A stretch of DNA of 64,000 nt from Duganella sp. 1411 (GCF_017833525.1 NZ_JAFICD010000001.1:620001-684000), one strand, 5' to 3'; shown: positions 47,436 to 57,934, numbered from the stretch's first letter. Notes: generated from the sequence alone by a model not told the origin. A program made the numbers and translations.

Positions 47436-48866
47436 ATGAACATACTGACTTCAAACTCCAGCGCCAAGACGCTGGTGGCGGCGCTGGCCCTGGGCTTTGG
47501 CTTGTCGGCCGCCGCGCCGGCGCAGGCCTACACCGTCTCCGGCACCAAGATCCTCGACGACGCCGGCGTCGTCGTGCCCTTGCGCGGCGTGAACTGGTTC
47601 GGCTTCGAAACCAGCGACGGCACGGTGCACGGCCTGTGGGCCCGCAACTGGAAAGACATGATCGACCAGATCCAGGCCAGCGGCTTCAACGCCGTGCGCG
47701 TGCCGGTGTGTCCGGCTACGTTCCGCGGCGACGGCTCGCCGCCCGGCGGCGTCATCAACGCCAACCTGAATCCCGAGCTGGTCGGCCTGAAATCGCGCCA
47801 GTGGCTGGACGTCTTCCTGACCGAGCTGGACCGGCGCGGCATCTACATCCTGCTCGACCACCACCGGCCCGACTGCCAGGCCATCTCCGAGCTGTGGTAC
47901 ACGCCGGCCTACAGCGAGGCGCAGTGGCTCGACGATCTGGACTACCTGGCCCAGCATTATTCCGGCCTGCGCAACCTGGTCGGGCTGGACCTGAAGAACG
48001 AGCCGCACGGCGCCGCCACTTGGGGCACCGGCAACACCCAGACCGACTGGAACCTGGCCGCCGAACGCGCCGCCAAGCGCATCCTCGCGGTCAATCCCAA
48101 GCTGCTGATCTTCGTCGAAGGCATCGCCACCAACCCGGTCTGCTCGGGCAACCAGGGCATCTTCTGGGGCGGCAACCTGGAACCGTTGAAATGCAAGGCG
48201 CTCGACATCCCGCGCAACAAGCTGGTGCTGTCGCCGCACGTCTACGGTCCCGACGTGTTCAACCAATCGTATTTCGACGACCCCAGCTTCCCTGCCAACA
48301 TGCCGGCGATCTGGGACACGCATTTCGGCCAGTTCGCCAAGGATTATCCGGTGGTGATCGGCGAAGCGGGCGGCAAATACGGCCACGGCGGCAGTCCCAA
48401 GGACAAGGTCTGGCAGGACGCGCTGGTCACCTACCTGAAGCCGCGCGGCATGACGGGCCTGTTCTACTGGTCGTGGAATCCGAACAGCGGCGACACCGGC
48501 GGCATCCTGCAGGATGACTGGAAAACCGTCTGGCCCGACAAGCTGGCGCTGTTGCAGCGGCTGTGGGACGGCAGCACCACCACGCCGCCGACCAACCCGC
48601 CGACCACGCCGCCAACCAACGTCACCGCGACGCAGAAGATCAACTCCGATTGGGGCGCTGGTTACTGCTCGGAAGTCACGGTCGGCAATCCCGGCACCCA
48701 GCCGGTGCAGTGGAACATTCAGCTAACGGTCGACGGCAAGATCAACAACCTGTGGAGCGCCGTCTGGAGCCAGAGCGGCACCACGTTGACGGCGTCGGGG
48801 CAAAGCCATAACGCCACCGTGCAGCCGGGCGGCACGCAGGCTTTCGGCTTCTGCGCCACGCGCTGA
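47436..48866 (+). CDS. secreted GH5 endoglucanase with C-terminal CBM2
   Basis: The 476-residue protein has a signal peptide (about 1-31, ending AQA) and a GH5 barrel (about 32-385): PLRGVNWFGFET, acid/base Glu189 in LDLKNEPHG, LSPHVYGPDVF, nucleophile Glu310 in VIGEAGGKYG, FYWSWNPNSGDTGG. A Pro/Thr linker (TTTPPTNPPTTPPTN) and a CBM2 (about 400-476, Cys pair and Trp residues) follow. It cuts internal cellulose bonds and should act together with the GH48 exo-enzyme upstream. The stop is 29 bp from the convergent acyltransferase stop. Confidence 0.93.
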   Translation: MNILTSNSSAKTLVAALALGFGLSAAAPAQAYTVSGTKILDDAGVVVPLRGVNWFGFETSDGTVHGLWARNWKDMIDQIQASGFNAVRVPVCPATFRGDGSPPGGVINANLNPELVGLKSRQWLDVFLTELDRRGIYILLDHHRPDCQAISELWYTPAYSEAQWLDDLDYLAQHYSGLRNLVGLDLKNEPHGAATWGTGNTQTDWNLAAERAAKRILAVNPKLLIFVEGIATNPVCSGNQGIFWGGNLEPLKCKALDIPRNKLVLSPHVYGPDVFNQSYFDDPSFPANMPAIWDTHFGQFAKDYPVVIGEAGGKYGHGGSPKDKVWQDALVTYLKPRGMTGLFYWSWNPNSGDTGGILQDDWKTVWPDKLALLQRLWDGSTTTPPTNPPTTPPTNVTATQKINSDWGAGYCSEVTVGNPGTQPVQWNIQLTVDGKINNLWSAVWSQSGTTLTASGQSHNATVQPGGTQAFGFCATR

Positions 48867-48895
48867 CGGCTGGGCGCGCGCGGGCGGTGGCAAGG

Positions 48896-50047
48896 TCACG
48901 CCGTCCGCGCGCGCATTTTTCGCCGCAGCCGCCGCGCCAGGCGCGACGCCACGGCGGAAAACACGTACGCATACAGATAGATGGCCAACACGATCGCGCC
49001 GAACATGAGGAACGCGAAGGTGTCCGGCTGCCCGCCGATCGGCATGTTGAACACGGTGGACGCGACGGCGACGATGAACATCATGAACGGAAAGTGCGTT
49101 GTGAACAGCACGAAGCTGGCGCCGCTGAACCAGCGGTTGAGGCGCCACGCGCTCCAGCGCAGCCACGAGATCGGTCTCTGAACAGCCGGCGCGGCCAGCC
49201 AGGACACGGTCAGCAGCGCGAAACTGGCGCCGAACAGCAAATCGAGCGCCATCCGCGCCGCCGTGATCAGCGCCTCGGGCACCTGCTCGACATGCGCCCC
49301 GCCCCAGCGCGACACCAGCAGGCCGATCACGAACGCGGGCGTGCCATAGCGGCGCGGGCAGCGCACCTTGGTGTTGTAACCGAGCCAGCCGACGCCCGCC
49401 CCCATCATCCACAACAGCAGATAACCGAGAAACTCCGGCGCCAGCACGCTGCCGGCGATGGCGACGGCGACGGCGGCGCACCAGCCCAAGGGGCGGCTGC
49501 GCTTTCCCAGAACAAACAACGCCGCCAGCGCGAAGTAGGCCCAGCATTCGTAAGCCAGCAAATACAGCATCGTATTGCTGCCCAACCCGGGAACGACGAA
49601 GCGCTGCAGCATCAACATATTGCCGGCGAACGCCTCGAGGTTGAGGCTGGGCGAGAACATGGTGAAGTAGGCGTACACATCCGGCCGCGCCAGCGCATGG
49701 GTGCCGATGAAGTCCAGCGCGCCGCCCAGCAACAAGGCCGGCGTCAACAGGCAATAAAACCAAGTGGAACGGCGCAGCAGGTCGGCTTGCGGGTCGACGC
49801 CGTGGCGCCAGCGGTGCACCGACAGCCCGCCCAGCGCCAGGCCGCTGATCACCATGTAAACGACGAAGGCCTCATGGCCCAGGCTGGTGACAAAATAAAA
49901 GAATTTCAGGACCAGGCCTTTGTCGGGCACCTCGGGATAGGCCGCGAACAACATGAAGCGGACGTGGTAGATCACCGCCATCCCCGCCGCGAGCAAGCGC
50001 ATCAGATTGATGCGGGCCTGGAAACCACTGTTGACACGCGCGTCCAT
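48896..50047 (-). CDS. acyltransferase-3 family membrane protein
   Basis: The 383-residue protein has about ten membrane helices. It has the N-terminal RINLMRLLAAGMAVIYHVRF, with the His expected for acyltransferase-3 enzymes, and a further segment GHEAFVVYMVISGLALGGLS. The basic C-terminus (RLARRLRRKMRARTA) is cytoplasmic. Family members O-acetylate or otherwise acylate exported sugars, lipids or polysaccharides. No nearby glycan cluster fixes the substrate. Confidence 0.85.
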   Translation of the reverse strand: MDARVNSGFQARINLMRLLAAGMAVIYHVRFMLFAAYPEVPDKGLVLKFFYFVTSLGHEAFVVYMVISGLALGGLSVHRWRHGVDPQADLLRRSTWFYCLLTPALLLGGALDFIGTHALARPDVYAYFTMFSPSLNLEAFAGNMLMLQRFVVPGLGSNTMLYLLAYECWAYFALAALFVLGKRSRPLGWCAAVAVAIAGSVLAPEFLGYLLLWMMGAGVGWLGYNTKVRCPRRYGTPAFVIGLLVSRWGGAHVEQVPEALITAARMALDLLFGASFALLTVSWLAAPAVQRPISWLRWSAWRLNRWFSGASFVLFTTHFPFMMFIVAVASTVFNMPIGGQPDTFAFLMFGAIVLAIYLYAYVFSAVASRLARRLRRKMRARTA

Positions 50048-50134
50048 AGCCTGGCTCCCCGATGATGGTCGTATGGCTTAGACGGTAGCGCAAAAAGCGG
50101 CCGCGTCTTTGATCCACATCGTGCCGGCCGCCGC

Positions 50135-51052
50135 TCAGGCGCGGGCGTCCTGGCCGGCCTGTCCGCGCGCGTAGCGCATCGGCGGCTGCCCGACGTGGCG
50201 CGCGAAGGCAACACTGAACGCGCTGGCCGAGCCGTAGCCGACTTGCCGCGCCACTTCGGCGACGCCGCCCTCCGTGCTTCGCAGCAGGTTCTTGGCGCGG
50301 GCCATGCGCCAGGCCAGCAGATATTCCATCGGCGCCACCCCGACCGCGTTGCTGAAGCGTTCGAAGAAGACCGTGCGCGACAACGCCGCCTCCCTGGCCA
50401 GCTGCGCCACCGTCCACGGCCGCGTCATGCCTTCGTGCATATGCCGGATGGCGACCGCCAGGCGCTCGTCGGCCAGCCCGCGCAGCAGACCGGGCGAGGC
50501 CGCCGTCCCCGCCGCCGAGCGCAGCGCCTCGATCAGCAGCACCTCCAGCAAGTGCGCCAGGATGACATCGCGCGCCGGCCGCCGCGCGCGCGACTCCTCG
50601 CCCACCAGCTCCACCAGGGTGGCCAAGCGCCGCTCGCCGCGCACGTGCACCAGTTCCGGCAACAACGAGACCAGCAACGCCGCGTCCGGCGAGCCGAACG
50701 CGCAGTGGCCGATCAACAGCCGCGCTTGCGCCGGGCCGCTTTGCCGGCCCAGCCTGAACTGGCCGTCCGCCAGCACCACCGGCTCGCTGTCGGCGGCATC
50801 CAGCGCCGGCGGTTCCGGGCTCGACATCGTGAAGCCGAAGGCCGACGGAATCAGCACGAAATCGCCTTGGCGCAGGGCGATCGGCTCGCGATCCGCCACC
50901 GTCAGCAAACTGGCGCCGTCGAGCACCACGCAATAGAAGGGCTGGCCGGATTCGGAGCGGCGCACGCGCCACGCGCCGGCGCCCTCGACCAGCTTCGAAT
51001 ACCGCGCTTGCGGTTGAAGAAGTGACACCACCTCGGCCAGCGGATCGATCAT
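50135..51052 (-). CDS. AraC-family transcriptional regulator
   Basis: The 305-residue protein has an N-terminal cupin-like AraC-binding domain (about 10-185: FYCVVLDGASLLTVADREPI, LRQGDFVLIP). A C-terminal double helix-turn-helix (about 200-295: WTVAQLAREAALSRTVFFER, VGVAPMEYLLAWRM, VAEVARQVGYGSASAFSVAF) follows. It is divergent from the SDR gene with a 98-bp gap, so control of that gene is likely. Confidence 0.92.
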   Translation of the reverse strand: MIDPLAEVVSLLQPQARYSKLVEGAGAWRVRRSESGQPFYCVVLDGASLLTVADREPIALRQGDFVLIPSAFGFTMSSPEPPALDAADSEPVVLADGQFRLGRQSGPAQARLLIGHCAFGSPDAALLVSLLPELVHVRGERRLATLVELVGEESRARRPARDVILAHLLEVLLIEALRSAAGTAASPGLLRGLADERLAVAIRHMHEGMTRPWTVAQLAREAALSRTVFFERFSNAVGVAPMEYLLAWRMARAKNLLRSTEGGVAEVARQVGYGSASAFSVAFARHVGQPPMRYARGQAGQDARA

Positions 51053-51150
51053 GTGCGGACTCTCTCTAATAAAAACAGGATGATCGATTATAGCCAGTCC
51101 TGCGATGGCCGCCTATAGTTCATGCACGCCAACCCATCACAGGAGTTCTC

Positions 51151-51906
51151 ATGAAAACCATCCTCATCACCGGCTGCTCGTCCGGTTTCGGCCTTGAAAC
51201 GGCACGCTATTTCCTGGAACGCGACTGGAACGTCGTCGCCACGATGCGCACGCCGCGCGCGGATATCCTGCCGCGCTCGGAACGCTTGCGTGTGATCGCG
51301 CTCGACGTCACCGACGCCGACAGCATCGCCCGCGCGGTGGAGGCCGCCGGGCCGATCGACGTGCTGGTCAACAACGCCGGCATCGGCGCCCTCGGCGCGC
51401 TGGAAGGCACCTCGACGGCCACCGCCGCCGACATCTTCGCCACCAACACGCTCGGCACGATCGCGATGACGCGGGCGGTGCTGCCGCAATTCCGCCAGCG
51501 CAAGGCCGGCGTCGTCGTCAACGTCACCTCCAGCGTGACATTGACGCCGCTGCCGCTGCTGTCCGTGTACACCGCCAGCAAGGCCGCCGTCAACGCCTTT
51601 ACCGAATCGCTGGCGCTCGAACTGGCGCAATTCAACGTGCGGGTGGCCCTGGTGCTGCCCGGCCGCGCGCCGGAGACCAGCTTCGGCGACAACGCCAGGG
51701 CGCGCATCGACGGCGCCATTCCCGAGGCCTACGCCGACATGGCGCAAGGTGTGTTCTCGGCATGGGGCGCGCAGACGGCCGTCACCCGCGCGGCGGACGT
51801 GGCGGAGGCGGTGTGGCGCGCCGCCACCGATCCGTCGTCGCCGCCGCGCATCCCGGCCGGCGCCGACGCGGTGGCGCTGGCGCTGGCCCTGGCCGAACAG
51901 CGCTGA
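51151..51906 (+). CDS. short-chain dehydrogenase/reductase
   Basis: The 251-residue classical SDR has cofactor motif TGCSSGFG (TGxxxGxG), NNAG at the end of strand 4, catalytic Ser in VTSS and YTASK (Tyr and Lys). MRTPR after strand 2 suggests NADP preference. It follows AGGAG. The substrate is unknown. Its stop abuts, with no gap, the stop of the convergent TonB receptor. Confidence 0.92.
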   Translation: MKTILITGCSSGFGLETARYFLERDWNVVATMRTPRADILPRSERLRVIALDVTDADSIARAVEAAGPIDVLVNNAGIGALGALEGTSTATAADIFATNTLGTIAMTRAVLPQFRQRKAGVVVNVTSSVTLTPLPLLSVYTASKAAVNAFTESLALELAQFNVRVALVLPGRAPETSFGDNARARIDGAIPEAYADMAQGVFSAWGAQTAVTRAADVAEAVWRAATDPSSPPRIPAGADAVALALALAEQR

Positions 51907-54204
51907 CTACAAATCGAACTTCAACTCCGCCACAAAAGTGCGCTGGCTGTACGGGTGGGTCGCCCAGTAGCGGTAGTTGTTCAGGTTGTCGACGCCCAGC
52001 GCGGCGCTCCATTGCTTGTCGAGCTTGAAGCGCACGCGGGCGTCGGCCACCAGGAACTTCGAAAAGCCCTGGTAGCTGAAGCCGTTGGTGTCGCTGTTGT
52101 CGAGCTGCCCGTACTGCACGCCGCTGTAGCGCGCCGCCAGCGTGTAGGTGACGCTGTCATTCCAGCGGTAGCTGGCCACGCCGGTGGCGCGCCATTTCGG
52201 CACCCTCGGCTGGCGTTTGCCGACGCTGGCCGCATTGCCCCGGTTGGCCGTGATGATGGAATCGGTATAGGTGCCGCTGGCATTCAAATCCAGGCCGCGG
52301 ATGCCGACGTCGTCCGCCTGCCACGATAGTTCCAGGCCCCTGGTGCGGATCGCGTCGACGTTCTGCACCGTGGTGACGGTGGCCGTCAGCGCCTGCGAAT
52401 ACAAGGCGTCGCGGGTGCGCTCGAAGAACAGTGTCGCGCGCAGGCTGCCGTCATCGGTGGCGCGCTCGGCGCTCAGTTCGCCGGTCCACGATTTTTCCGG
52501 CTTCAAGTCGGGATTGGTATTGATGATGGTGTCGCCGTCGATCTGCCCCTGGTACAACTCGCTGACGGTCGGCATGCGCACCGCGCGGCCGGCCGACGCC
52601 TTCAGCACCCAATCGGCGGCCAGCTGGTACGCCAGCGCCGCTTTCGGCGAGAAGTGGGCTTCGCTGCGGTCGCCGCCGAACGGCACGATGGCCACCGAGT
52701 TGCCCAGTTCGCCGCCGTCGGCGTTCCAGCGCTCGTAGCGGCCGCCGATGGTGGTTTTCCATTCCGGCGTGATGGTCCAGGTGTCTTGCGCGAACAGGCT
52801 CTTCAAGCCGGTGTCGCCGTTGAACGCGGAAAAACGCGCGCCGGCCGCGCCGTGCAGCCAGTCGCCGGTGGTGCTGACGAGCGTGCGCAGGCGGTAGCCG
52901 TCCTGCTGGTAGCCGAACTCGATCACCTGCGCGCCGGCGCCGCGCTCGGCGCCGGCCGGGCGCCAGGTGCCGCGCAGGTTGACGTTGTGCCAGCCGGTGC
53001 CGTCCATGTCGGTGATGCGCCCCGCCCCGCCCGCCGACGAAGCCGGCAGCGTGGCGGTCGGCGCGCGCAGGATGTCCTTGCGGTAGTCGTAGCGGCTGGC
53101 CGCCAGTTCCCAGTCGAACACGCCCATGGTGTTGGACTTGACGGACAGCCCGTGCATCACATGCTCGAGCTGGTTCAGGTTGGGCGCGAACGCCAGGCTG
53201 GGTGTGTTGAGATTGTATTGACGGCCGCCGATGACGACGTTGCCGGCGTAGACCGGGTTGCCGGCGGCGTCGCGCAGGTAGCTGTCGGCCTTGCCGTCGG
53301 TGTCGTTCTTCCACCAGCCCAGCGTATAGCTGGCGCGCAGCGTCGGCGAGAAGTCGTAGGCCAGCTTCAGCTTGGCGTGGTCCTGCACCGTGTGATAGCC
53401 GGTGGTCGTGCCCAGCAGCCACCAGTCCCGGCCCTTGTTGTTCTTGCCGGCGACGGCGCCGCTGACGACCGGCGTGCCGGCCGCCGGCGCCACGCCGTCG
53501 CTGAGCGCGCGCGTGGGGAACACCAGCGGCTGGCTGTTGCTGTCGAGGCGGTTGAGGTTGATCCACCAGGCAAAGCCGCCGCTGCGGTTGCCGATCGAGG
53601 CGCTGGCTTGCTTGCCGTTGTCGCGCTCGCCGGTGGCGTACATGTCGAACTTCTGCGTCGCGTAAGAAATTTTGGCGTGCGCCTCGAAAGTGGTCGGCAT
53701 GCGGGTGACGTAGTCGACCACGGCGCCGACGGAATTGCCGGCGTAGGCCGCCGAGAACGGGCCGTACAGCACGTCGACGCGGGCGATTTCCTCCGGCGTG
53801 ACCATGCCCCAGCGCGGCGCGAAGCCGGCGCCGTTGCCCAGGTAGTTCGACAGCAGGATGCCGTCGGCGTAGACCATCGAGCGCGCGCTGTTGCCGGTGC
53901 CCGAGGCGCGCGTCGACAGCACCGCGTGGTTGTAGTCGCCGATGTAGCGCTTGCGCACCAGCAGGCTGGGCAGGTATTTCAGCGCGTCCTCGCTGTCGCT
54001 GGCGTTGATGGTTTGTTCGATTTGGGCGCCGGTGACGCCTTCGATGGTGGTGGGAATCTGCGTTGGCAGCGAGCTCGGCCGCCCGCCCAGGATGGTGACG
54101 ACGCCCAGCATTTTGGCCTGGCTATCGTCGTCAATCTGGGCGCGGGCGCCGGACGACAGGGCGAGCAGCAGCGCCGCCGCGATCGGTGTGGGTTGAAGCT
54201 TCAT
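51907..54204 (-). CDS. TonB-dependent outer-membrane receptor (probable copper-type)
   Basis: The 765-residue protein has a signal peptide (1-22, ending ARA) and a plug domain (about 40-165: EDALKYLPSLLVRKRYIGDY, RVDVLYGPFSAAYAGNSVGA). The barrel ends in FVAELKFDL, with the terminal aromatic one position inside. The LLVRKRYIGD plug motif and the adjacent upstream DUF2946 gene match the arrangement of OprC/NosA-type copper receptors in other Proteobacteria. Copper as substrate is an inference from this pairing; no other metal genes adjoin. Confidence 0.88.
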   Translation of the reverse strand: MKLQPTPIAAALLLALSSGARAQIDDDSQAKMLGVVTILGGRPSSLPTQIPTTIEGVTGAQIEQTINASDSEDALKYLPSLLVRKRYIGDYNHAVLSTRASGTGNSARSMVYADGILLSNYLGNGAGFAPRWGMVTPEEIARVDVLYGPFSAAYAGNSVGAVVDYVTRMPTTFEAHAKISYATQKFDMYATGERDNGKQASASIGNRSGGFAWWINLNRLDSNSQPLVFPTRALSDGVAPAAGTPVVSGAVAGKNNKGRDWWLLGTTTGYHTVQDHAKLKLAYDFSPTLRASYTLGWWKNDTDGKADSYLRDAAGNPVYAGNVVIGGRQYNLNTPSLAFAPNLNQLEHVMHGLSVKSNTMGVFDWELAASRYDYRKDILRAPTATLPASSAGGAGRITDMDGTGWHNVNLRGTWRPAGAERGAGAQVIEFGYQQDGYRLRTLVSTTGDWLHGAAGARFSAFNGDTGLKSLFAQDTWTITPEWKTTIGGRYERWNADGGELGNSVAIVPFGGDRSEAHFSPKAALAYQLAADWVLKASAGRAVRMPTVSELYQGQIDGDTIINTNPDLKPEKSWTGELSAERATDDGSLRATLFFERTRDALYSQALTATVTTVQNVDAIRTRGLELSWQADDVGIRGLDLNASGTYTDSIITANRGNAASVGKRQPRVPKWRATGVASYRWNDSVTYTLAARYSGVQYGQLDNSDTNGFSYQGFSKFLVADARVRFKLDKQWSAALGVDNLNNYRYWATHPYSQRTFVAELKFDL

Positions 54205-54362
54205 GGTTGGTCTTCGCTTGCATCATAGGTGGTTGTGCGGGCCATGTCCGGGGCCGGTGCGCGCGTGCGCGCGGCGTCCGCGTCGCCCGCTGGGAACGCG
54301 GCGGGTCGACGGCGTACGGCATGGCATGGAAGCGTGGCGCGGATGGCGCCAGCGTCGGCGAA

Positions 54363-54755
54363 TCAGGCGTGGGCGGGCGGCGCGCGCGCTTGCGCGCTGG
54401 TCCAGACCGGCAGCGGCCGCGGCGAGCGCAGGAAGAGATACGGGACCACGTCCGCTGTTTCCAGCAGCGGGATCACCACGGCGGCGCCGGGCGGCAGGGC
54501 AGTGGAATCGGCGTGCACGGCGCACAATGGACAATGCTTGAGGTGCGAGGAATGCTGCTCGGCGGGGTCGGCGGTGACGGCGACGCCGTCGATCACTTTG
54601 ATCAGTTTGGTGCCACCGGGGCTGCAAATCTGGGTCCAGGTTTCGCCGCGCGAGGCCGACAAGGCATGGGAAATCGACGGCGCGAGCGCGGCGAACAGCA
54701 TCGCGATACAGGCGATCCAGGCGGCGACTCCACGCGTGACGTTGTTCATTCCCAT
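54363..54755 (-). CDS. DUF2946 family protein
   Basis: The 130-residue protein has an N-terminal hydrophobic signal or anchor (about 8-28, WIACIAMLFAALAPSISHAL). It has the DUF2946 hallmarks ICSPGG...K and HLKHCPLCAVHA, a His/Cys cluster suited to metal binding. DUF2946 genes are commonly next to copper-related TonB receptors, as here. Tandem ATGs at 54755 and 54749 leave the start open. It is likely co-transcribed with the receptor 158 bp downstream. Confidence 0.85.
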   Translation of the reverse strand: MGMNNVTRGVAAWIACIAMLFAALAPSISHALSASRGETWTQICSPGGTKLIKVIDGVAVTADPAEQHSSHLKHCPLCAVHADSTALPPGAAVVIPLLETADVVPYLFLRSPRPLPVWTSAQARAPPAHA

Positions 54756-54984
54756 GCCGAAATTATATCAGGCGCCGGCGTCGTCGTAGCGGTCCTTGCG
54801 CGCTTTGGATCAAATCGCCGGGATTCCTGCGCCCCCAGCAAAGGAAACCAAAAAGCAACGACCGTGGTTGACCGCGGCTAGTTCCCCGTGGCAAGATCAC
54901 CGGACTTATTTAATCCTTAACCTGACCGTTTTACCACTGTCGTCCGCTGTTCGAACCTTCACCGCCGCAACCGGAGCCGCCACC

Positions 54985-55506
54985 ATGACCAGCATCAATT
55001 CCAGTAAATCCTTGCCGGTCTTCGGCACGGTGATTTCCATCGCCGAACTGGCGAAGACCAAGCCCGGAATGATCAGGGCCGCCACCGCCGAGCAGATCGC
55101 GGAAATGTCGCTGTACGAGAAACAGGTGCAGGAGCGCGCGGCCGCCGTCGACCGCTACGCGCGCGACCATCCCGATCACATCTACGCACAGGTGGTGGAC
55201 AATGGCGAGGTGGTGGCCACGGTCTACGACTCGGGCATCGCCGGTACGGTGCACAATATTCCCGGTCTTAAACTCACCGAGAATGGACAGGGCCTGGACC
55301 TGGCCAAGACCCGTCTGGCAGAGATCATGCGGGCCATCCCCGGCAAGGTCATTTACGACCATTTCGTCGTGCCCGACGGGCCGGCGCCGTCGTCCAACAT
55401 CCCCGAGTCGGCGATACCGAAAGTGACCGCCCGCAGCCTCAGCCAGATTTTGCAGGACACCAGCTGGAATCTGCAGCGCGCGCTCATCGACAGCAAGGCC
55501 GAGTAA
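54985..55506 (+). CDS. hypothetical 173-residue protein
   Basis: ATG 54985 follows CCGGAGCC. The frame is open further 5' but without a credible start. There is no signal or membrane segment. The protein has a helical N-terminal region (ATAEQIAEMSLYEKQVQERA), a central stretch with beta character (YAQVVDNGEVVATVYDSGIA) and a Pro-rich C-terminal part. I do not recognise the family. It is convergent with the hybrid kinase, with a 5-bp gap. Confidence 0.65.
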   Translation: MTSINSSKSLPVFGTVISIAELAKTKPGMIRAATAEQIAEMSLYEKQVQERAAAVDRYARDHPDHIYAQVVDNGEVVATVYDSGIAGTVHNIPGLKLTENGQGLDLAKTRLAEIMRAIPGKVIYDHFVVPDGPAPSSNIPESAIPKVTARSLSQILQDTSWNLQRALIDSKAE

Positions 55507-55511
55507 CCAAG

Positions 55512-57812
55512 CTAAGCCGCCGGACCGGCGCGCGCGCGTGCTTCGGCGAGCGCGTCGTCGACGGCCGAATTGAGTTCATTGACATCGACCGGTTTGGTCA
55601 GGTAGCGGAAGAAACCGGCCGCGATGCCGTGCTTGATGTCGCCCTTCATGGCGTTGGCGGTGAGCGCGATGACGGGGATGTGCGCGGTGCGCGGATCGCG
55701 TTTTAGCATTCTCTGCGCCTGGTTGCCGCTCAAACCGGGAAGGTTGATGTCCATCAGTATCACCTGGGGCTGGCGTTCCAGGGCCAGCGCAACGCCGTCG
55801 CGGCCGTTGGTCGCCGATATCATGCACAGGTCGGAGCGGAAGCCGATGATTTCCTCGACCAGGCGCAGGCTGGCGGGATTGTCCTCCACGTACAGCAACA
55901 GCGCCGGCCCCGTGGGCGCCGCCTCGCGCGCCTGGACGGGCGCGGCGACCGGCGGCGCGACCGGCGGCGGCACCGGCGCCATGGTTTGCAGCTCGACCCA
56001 GAAAACGCTGCCGACGCCGACCTCGCTGCTGACGCCCATGGTGCCGTCCATCAGTTCGATGAGGCGCTTGGTGACCACCAGCCCGATGCCCGTGCCCTCC
56101 TCGCTGCCCGCCTCCTGGCCCAGCCGATTGAACGGCTGGAACAAGCCGTTCAATTGCCCGGCGTCGAGGCCCTTGCCCGTGTCCCGCACCGCGATGCGGA
56201 CGCGCCCGTTCTGTTCCTGCGCGGTGAGCGCGACGATGCCGTCGGCGCGGTTGTATTTGATCGCGTTCGACAACAGATTCAACACCACCTGTTTGAGCCG
56301 GGTGTGGTCGCCCCGCACCACCAGGCGCTCGCATTTGGCGAACACCAGGCCGACCCGCCGCTGCTGGGCCTGCTCCTCGACCATGGTGCGCACCTCCGCC
56401 ACCAGCGCCTCCAGCGCGATCGGCTCGATCGACAGGCTCAGGCTGCCGGACTCGATCTTGGCCAGGTCCAGGATCTCGTTGATCAACGACAGCAGATGCT
56501 TGCCGGCGCTGACGATATTCTGCACGAACGCGCGTTTTTGCGTGGCCGTCGACGGCAACGCCTCGTTGGCCAGCAATTGGGCGAAGCCGAGGATCGCGTT
56601 GAGCGGCGTGCGCAACTCGTGCGACATGCTGGTCAGGAATTTATCCTTGGCCTGGTTGGCGCGCTCGAGCTCCACCTTTTGCTCGTTCAACATGCGCTCG
56701 GTCCGCTTGCGCTCGCTGATGTCGCGGATCGCCGACGACACCAGGATGCCGTCCTCGGTCTCCAGCGGCGACAGGCTGATCTCGACCGGGAATTCGGAGC
56801 CGTCCTTGCGCAGGCCGTACAGTTCCAGGCCGGCGCCCATCGAGCGCGGCCGCGGCGCCGACGAGAAGTTGCCGCGATGGTGGGGATGGGCGGCCGTGAA
56901 GCGCGCCGGGATCAGGATCTCGACTTTCTTGCCGATCAGTTCGGCACGCTGGTGGCCGAACAGGCGCTCCGTCTGCGAGTTCACCAGCACGATCTCGCCC
57001 TGTTCGTTGACGATGACGATGGCGTCCGGCGCGGACTCCAGCAGGCCGCGGAATTTCTGCTCGGCGCGGCGCCTGTCGGTGACGTCGCGGATCGCGCTGA
57101 TGACGAAGGCGCCGACCTCGGTCTGGATCGGCGACAGGCTGATCTCGACGGGGAATTCCACCCCGTCCTTGCGCAAGCCGTGCAGCGCCAGGTCGGCGCC
57201 CATCGTGCGCGCCCGTGGCTGGTCGAAGAAGCGCGCGCGGTGGCCCACGTGGACATGCTGGAAGCGGCGCGGCAGCAGCGCATCGACCTTCATGCCGTGC
57301 AACTCCCCGGCGGTGTAGCCGAACAGCCGTTCGGCCTGCGAGTTGGCCAACACGATCGCGCCGGTGGCGTTAACCATGATGACGCTGTCGGGCGTCGATT
57401 CGAGCAGCACGCGGAACTTCGCCTCGACGAACTGGACGTCGCGCAGCGCCTTGCGCACCGTGGTGTCCTTCATGCTGGAGATGACGTAGCGCGCGCCGTC
57501 GGCGGCGTTGGCGACGATCTCGCAGGAGGCGTCGACATAGATGAATTCGCCGTCGCGCCGGCGCCGCAGCGACTCGTGCTCGCAACGCCCCAGCGCGGCC
57601 AGCGTCGCGGCGATGCGCGCGTCGGCGGCGGCCTGGTCCGGCAACGAGATCAGCTCCCACAGATTGCCGCCGAGCGCCTCGTCGTCGCGGTAGCCAAAGA
57701 TGCGCTCGGCCCCTTTGCTCCAGCGCACGATGGCGCGGTCGATCGTCGTGACCACCACGCCGCCGGGAGCGCTGTCGAGTATCAGTTGATCAAAATCGCT
57801 CACTTCCATCAT
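55512..57812 (-). CDS. triple-PAS hybrid histidine kinase
   Basis: The protein has about 766 residues starting at [15 protein letters not shown] precedes these tandem ATGs. An in-frame upstream ATG at 57869 would add 19 residues but has no visible ribosome-binding site. Three PAS domains (about 5-130, 135-255 and 260-380) follow one another, and the last two are near-duplicates (each [15 protein letters not shown]). HisKA ([20 protein letters not shown]), HATPase ([22 protein letters not shown]), a Pro/Ala linker and a C-terminal receiver (Asp in [13 protein letters not shown]) complete it. It is soluble, without membrane segments. The FixL-like PAS pair hints at a cytoplasmic cofactor or energy sensor. 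Confidence 0.9.
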   Translation of the reverse strand: MMEVSDFDQLILDSAPGGVVVTTIDRAIVRWSKGAERIFGYRDDEALGGNLWELISLPDQAAADARIAATLAALGRCEHESLRRRRDGEFIYVDASCEIVANAADGARYVISSMKDTTVRKALRDVQFVEAKFRVLLESTPDSVIMVNATGAIVLANSQAERLFGYTAGELHGMKVDALLPRRFQHVHVGHRARFFDQPRARTMGADLALHGLRKDGVEFPVEISLSPIQTEVGAFVISAIRDVTDRRRAEQKFRGLLESAPDAIVIVNEQGEIVLVNSQTERLFGHQRAELIGKKVEILIPARFTAAHPHHRGNFSSAPRPRSMGAGLELYGLRKDGSEFPVEISLSPLETEDGILVSSAIRDISERKRTERMLNEQKVELERANQAKDKFLTSMSHELRTPLNAILGFAQLLANEALPSTATQKRAFVQNIVSAGKHLLSLINEILDLAKIESGSLSLSIEPIALEALVAEVRTMVEEQAQQRRVGLVFAKCERLVVRGDHTRLKQVVLNLLSNAIKYNRADGIVALTAQEQNGRVRIAVRDTGKGLDAGQLNGLFQPFNRLGQEAGSEEGTGIGLVVTKRLIELMDGTMGVSSEVGVGSVFWVELQTMAPVPPPVAPPVAAPVQAREAAPTGPALLLYVEDNPASLRLVEEIIGFRSDLCMISATNGRDGVALALERQPQVILMDINLPGLSGNQAQRMLKRDPRTAHIPVIALTANAMKGDIKHGIAAGFFRYLTKPVDVNELNSAVDDALAEARARAGPAA

Positions 57813-57934
57813 GCTCCCGTGATCCGCAAAATTGTGCGCCCGCCGCACAGACCACCCTATCGATAACATGCAATAAAGTCAACGGCCTTGACCCGATATG
57901 CAACACCCAACGGGGACCGCTTTGTGCCGGTTTC

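Noticed and set aside
54796..54984. 5' extension of the 173-residue hypothetical protein
   Set aside because: The start lacks a ribosome-binding site and the added residues differ in character. ATG 54985 has a better context.
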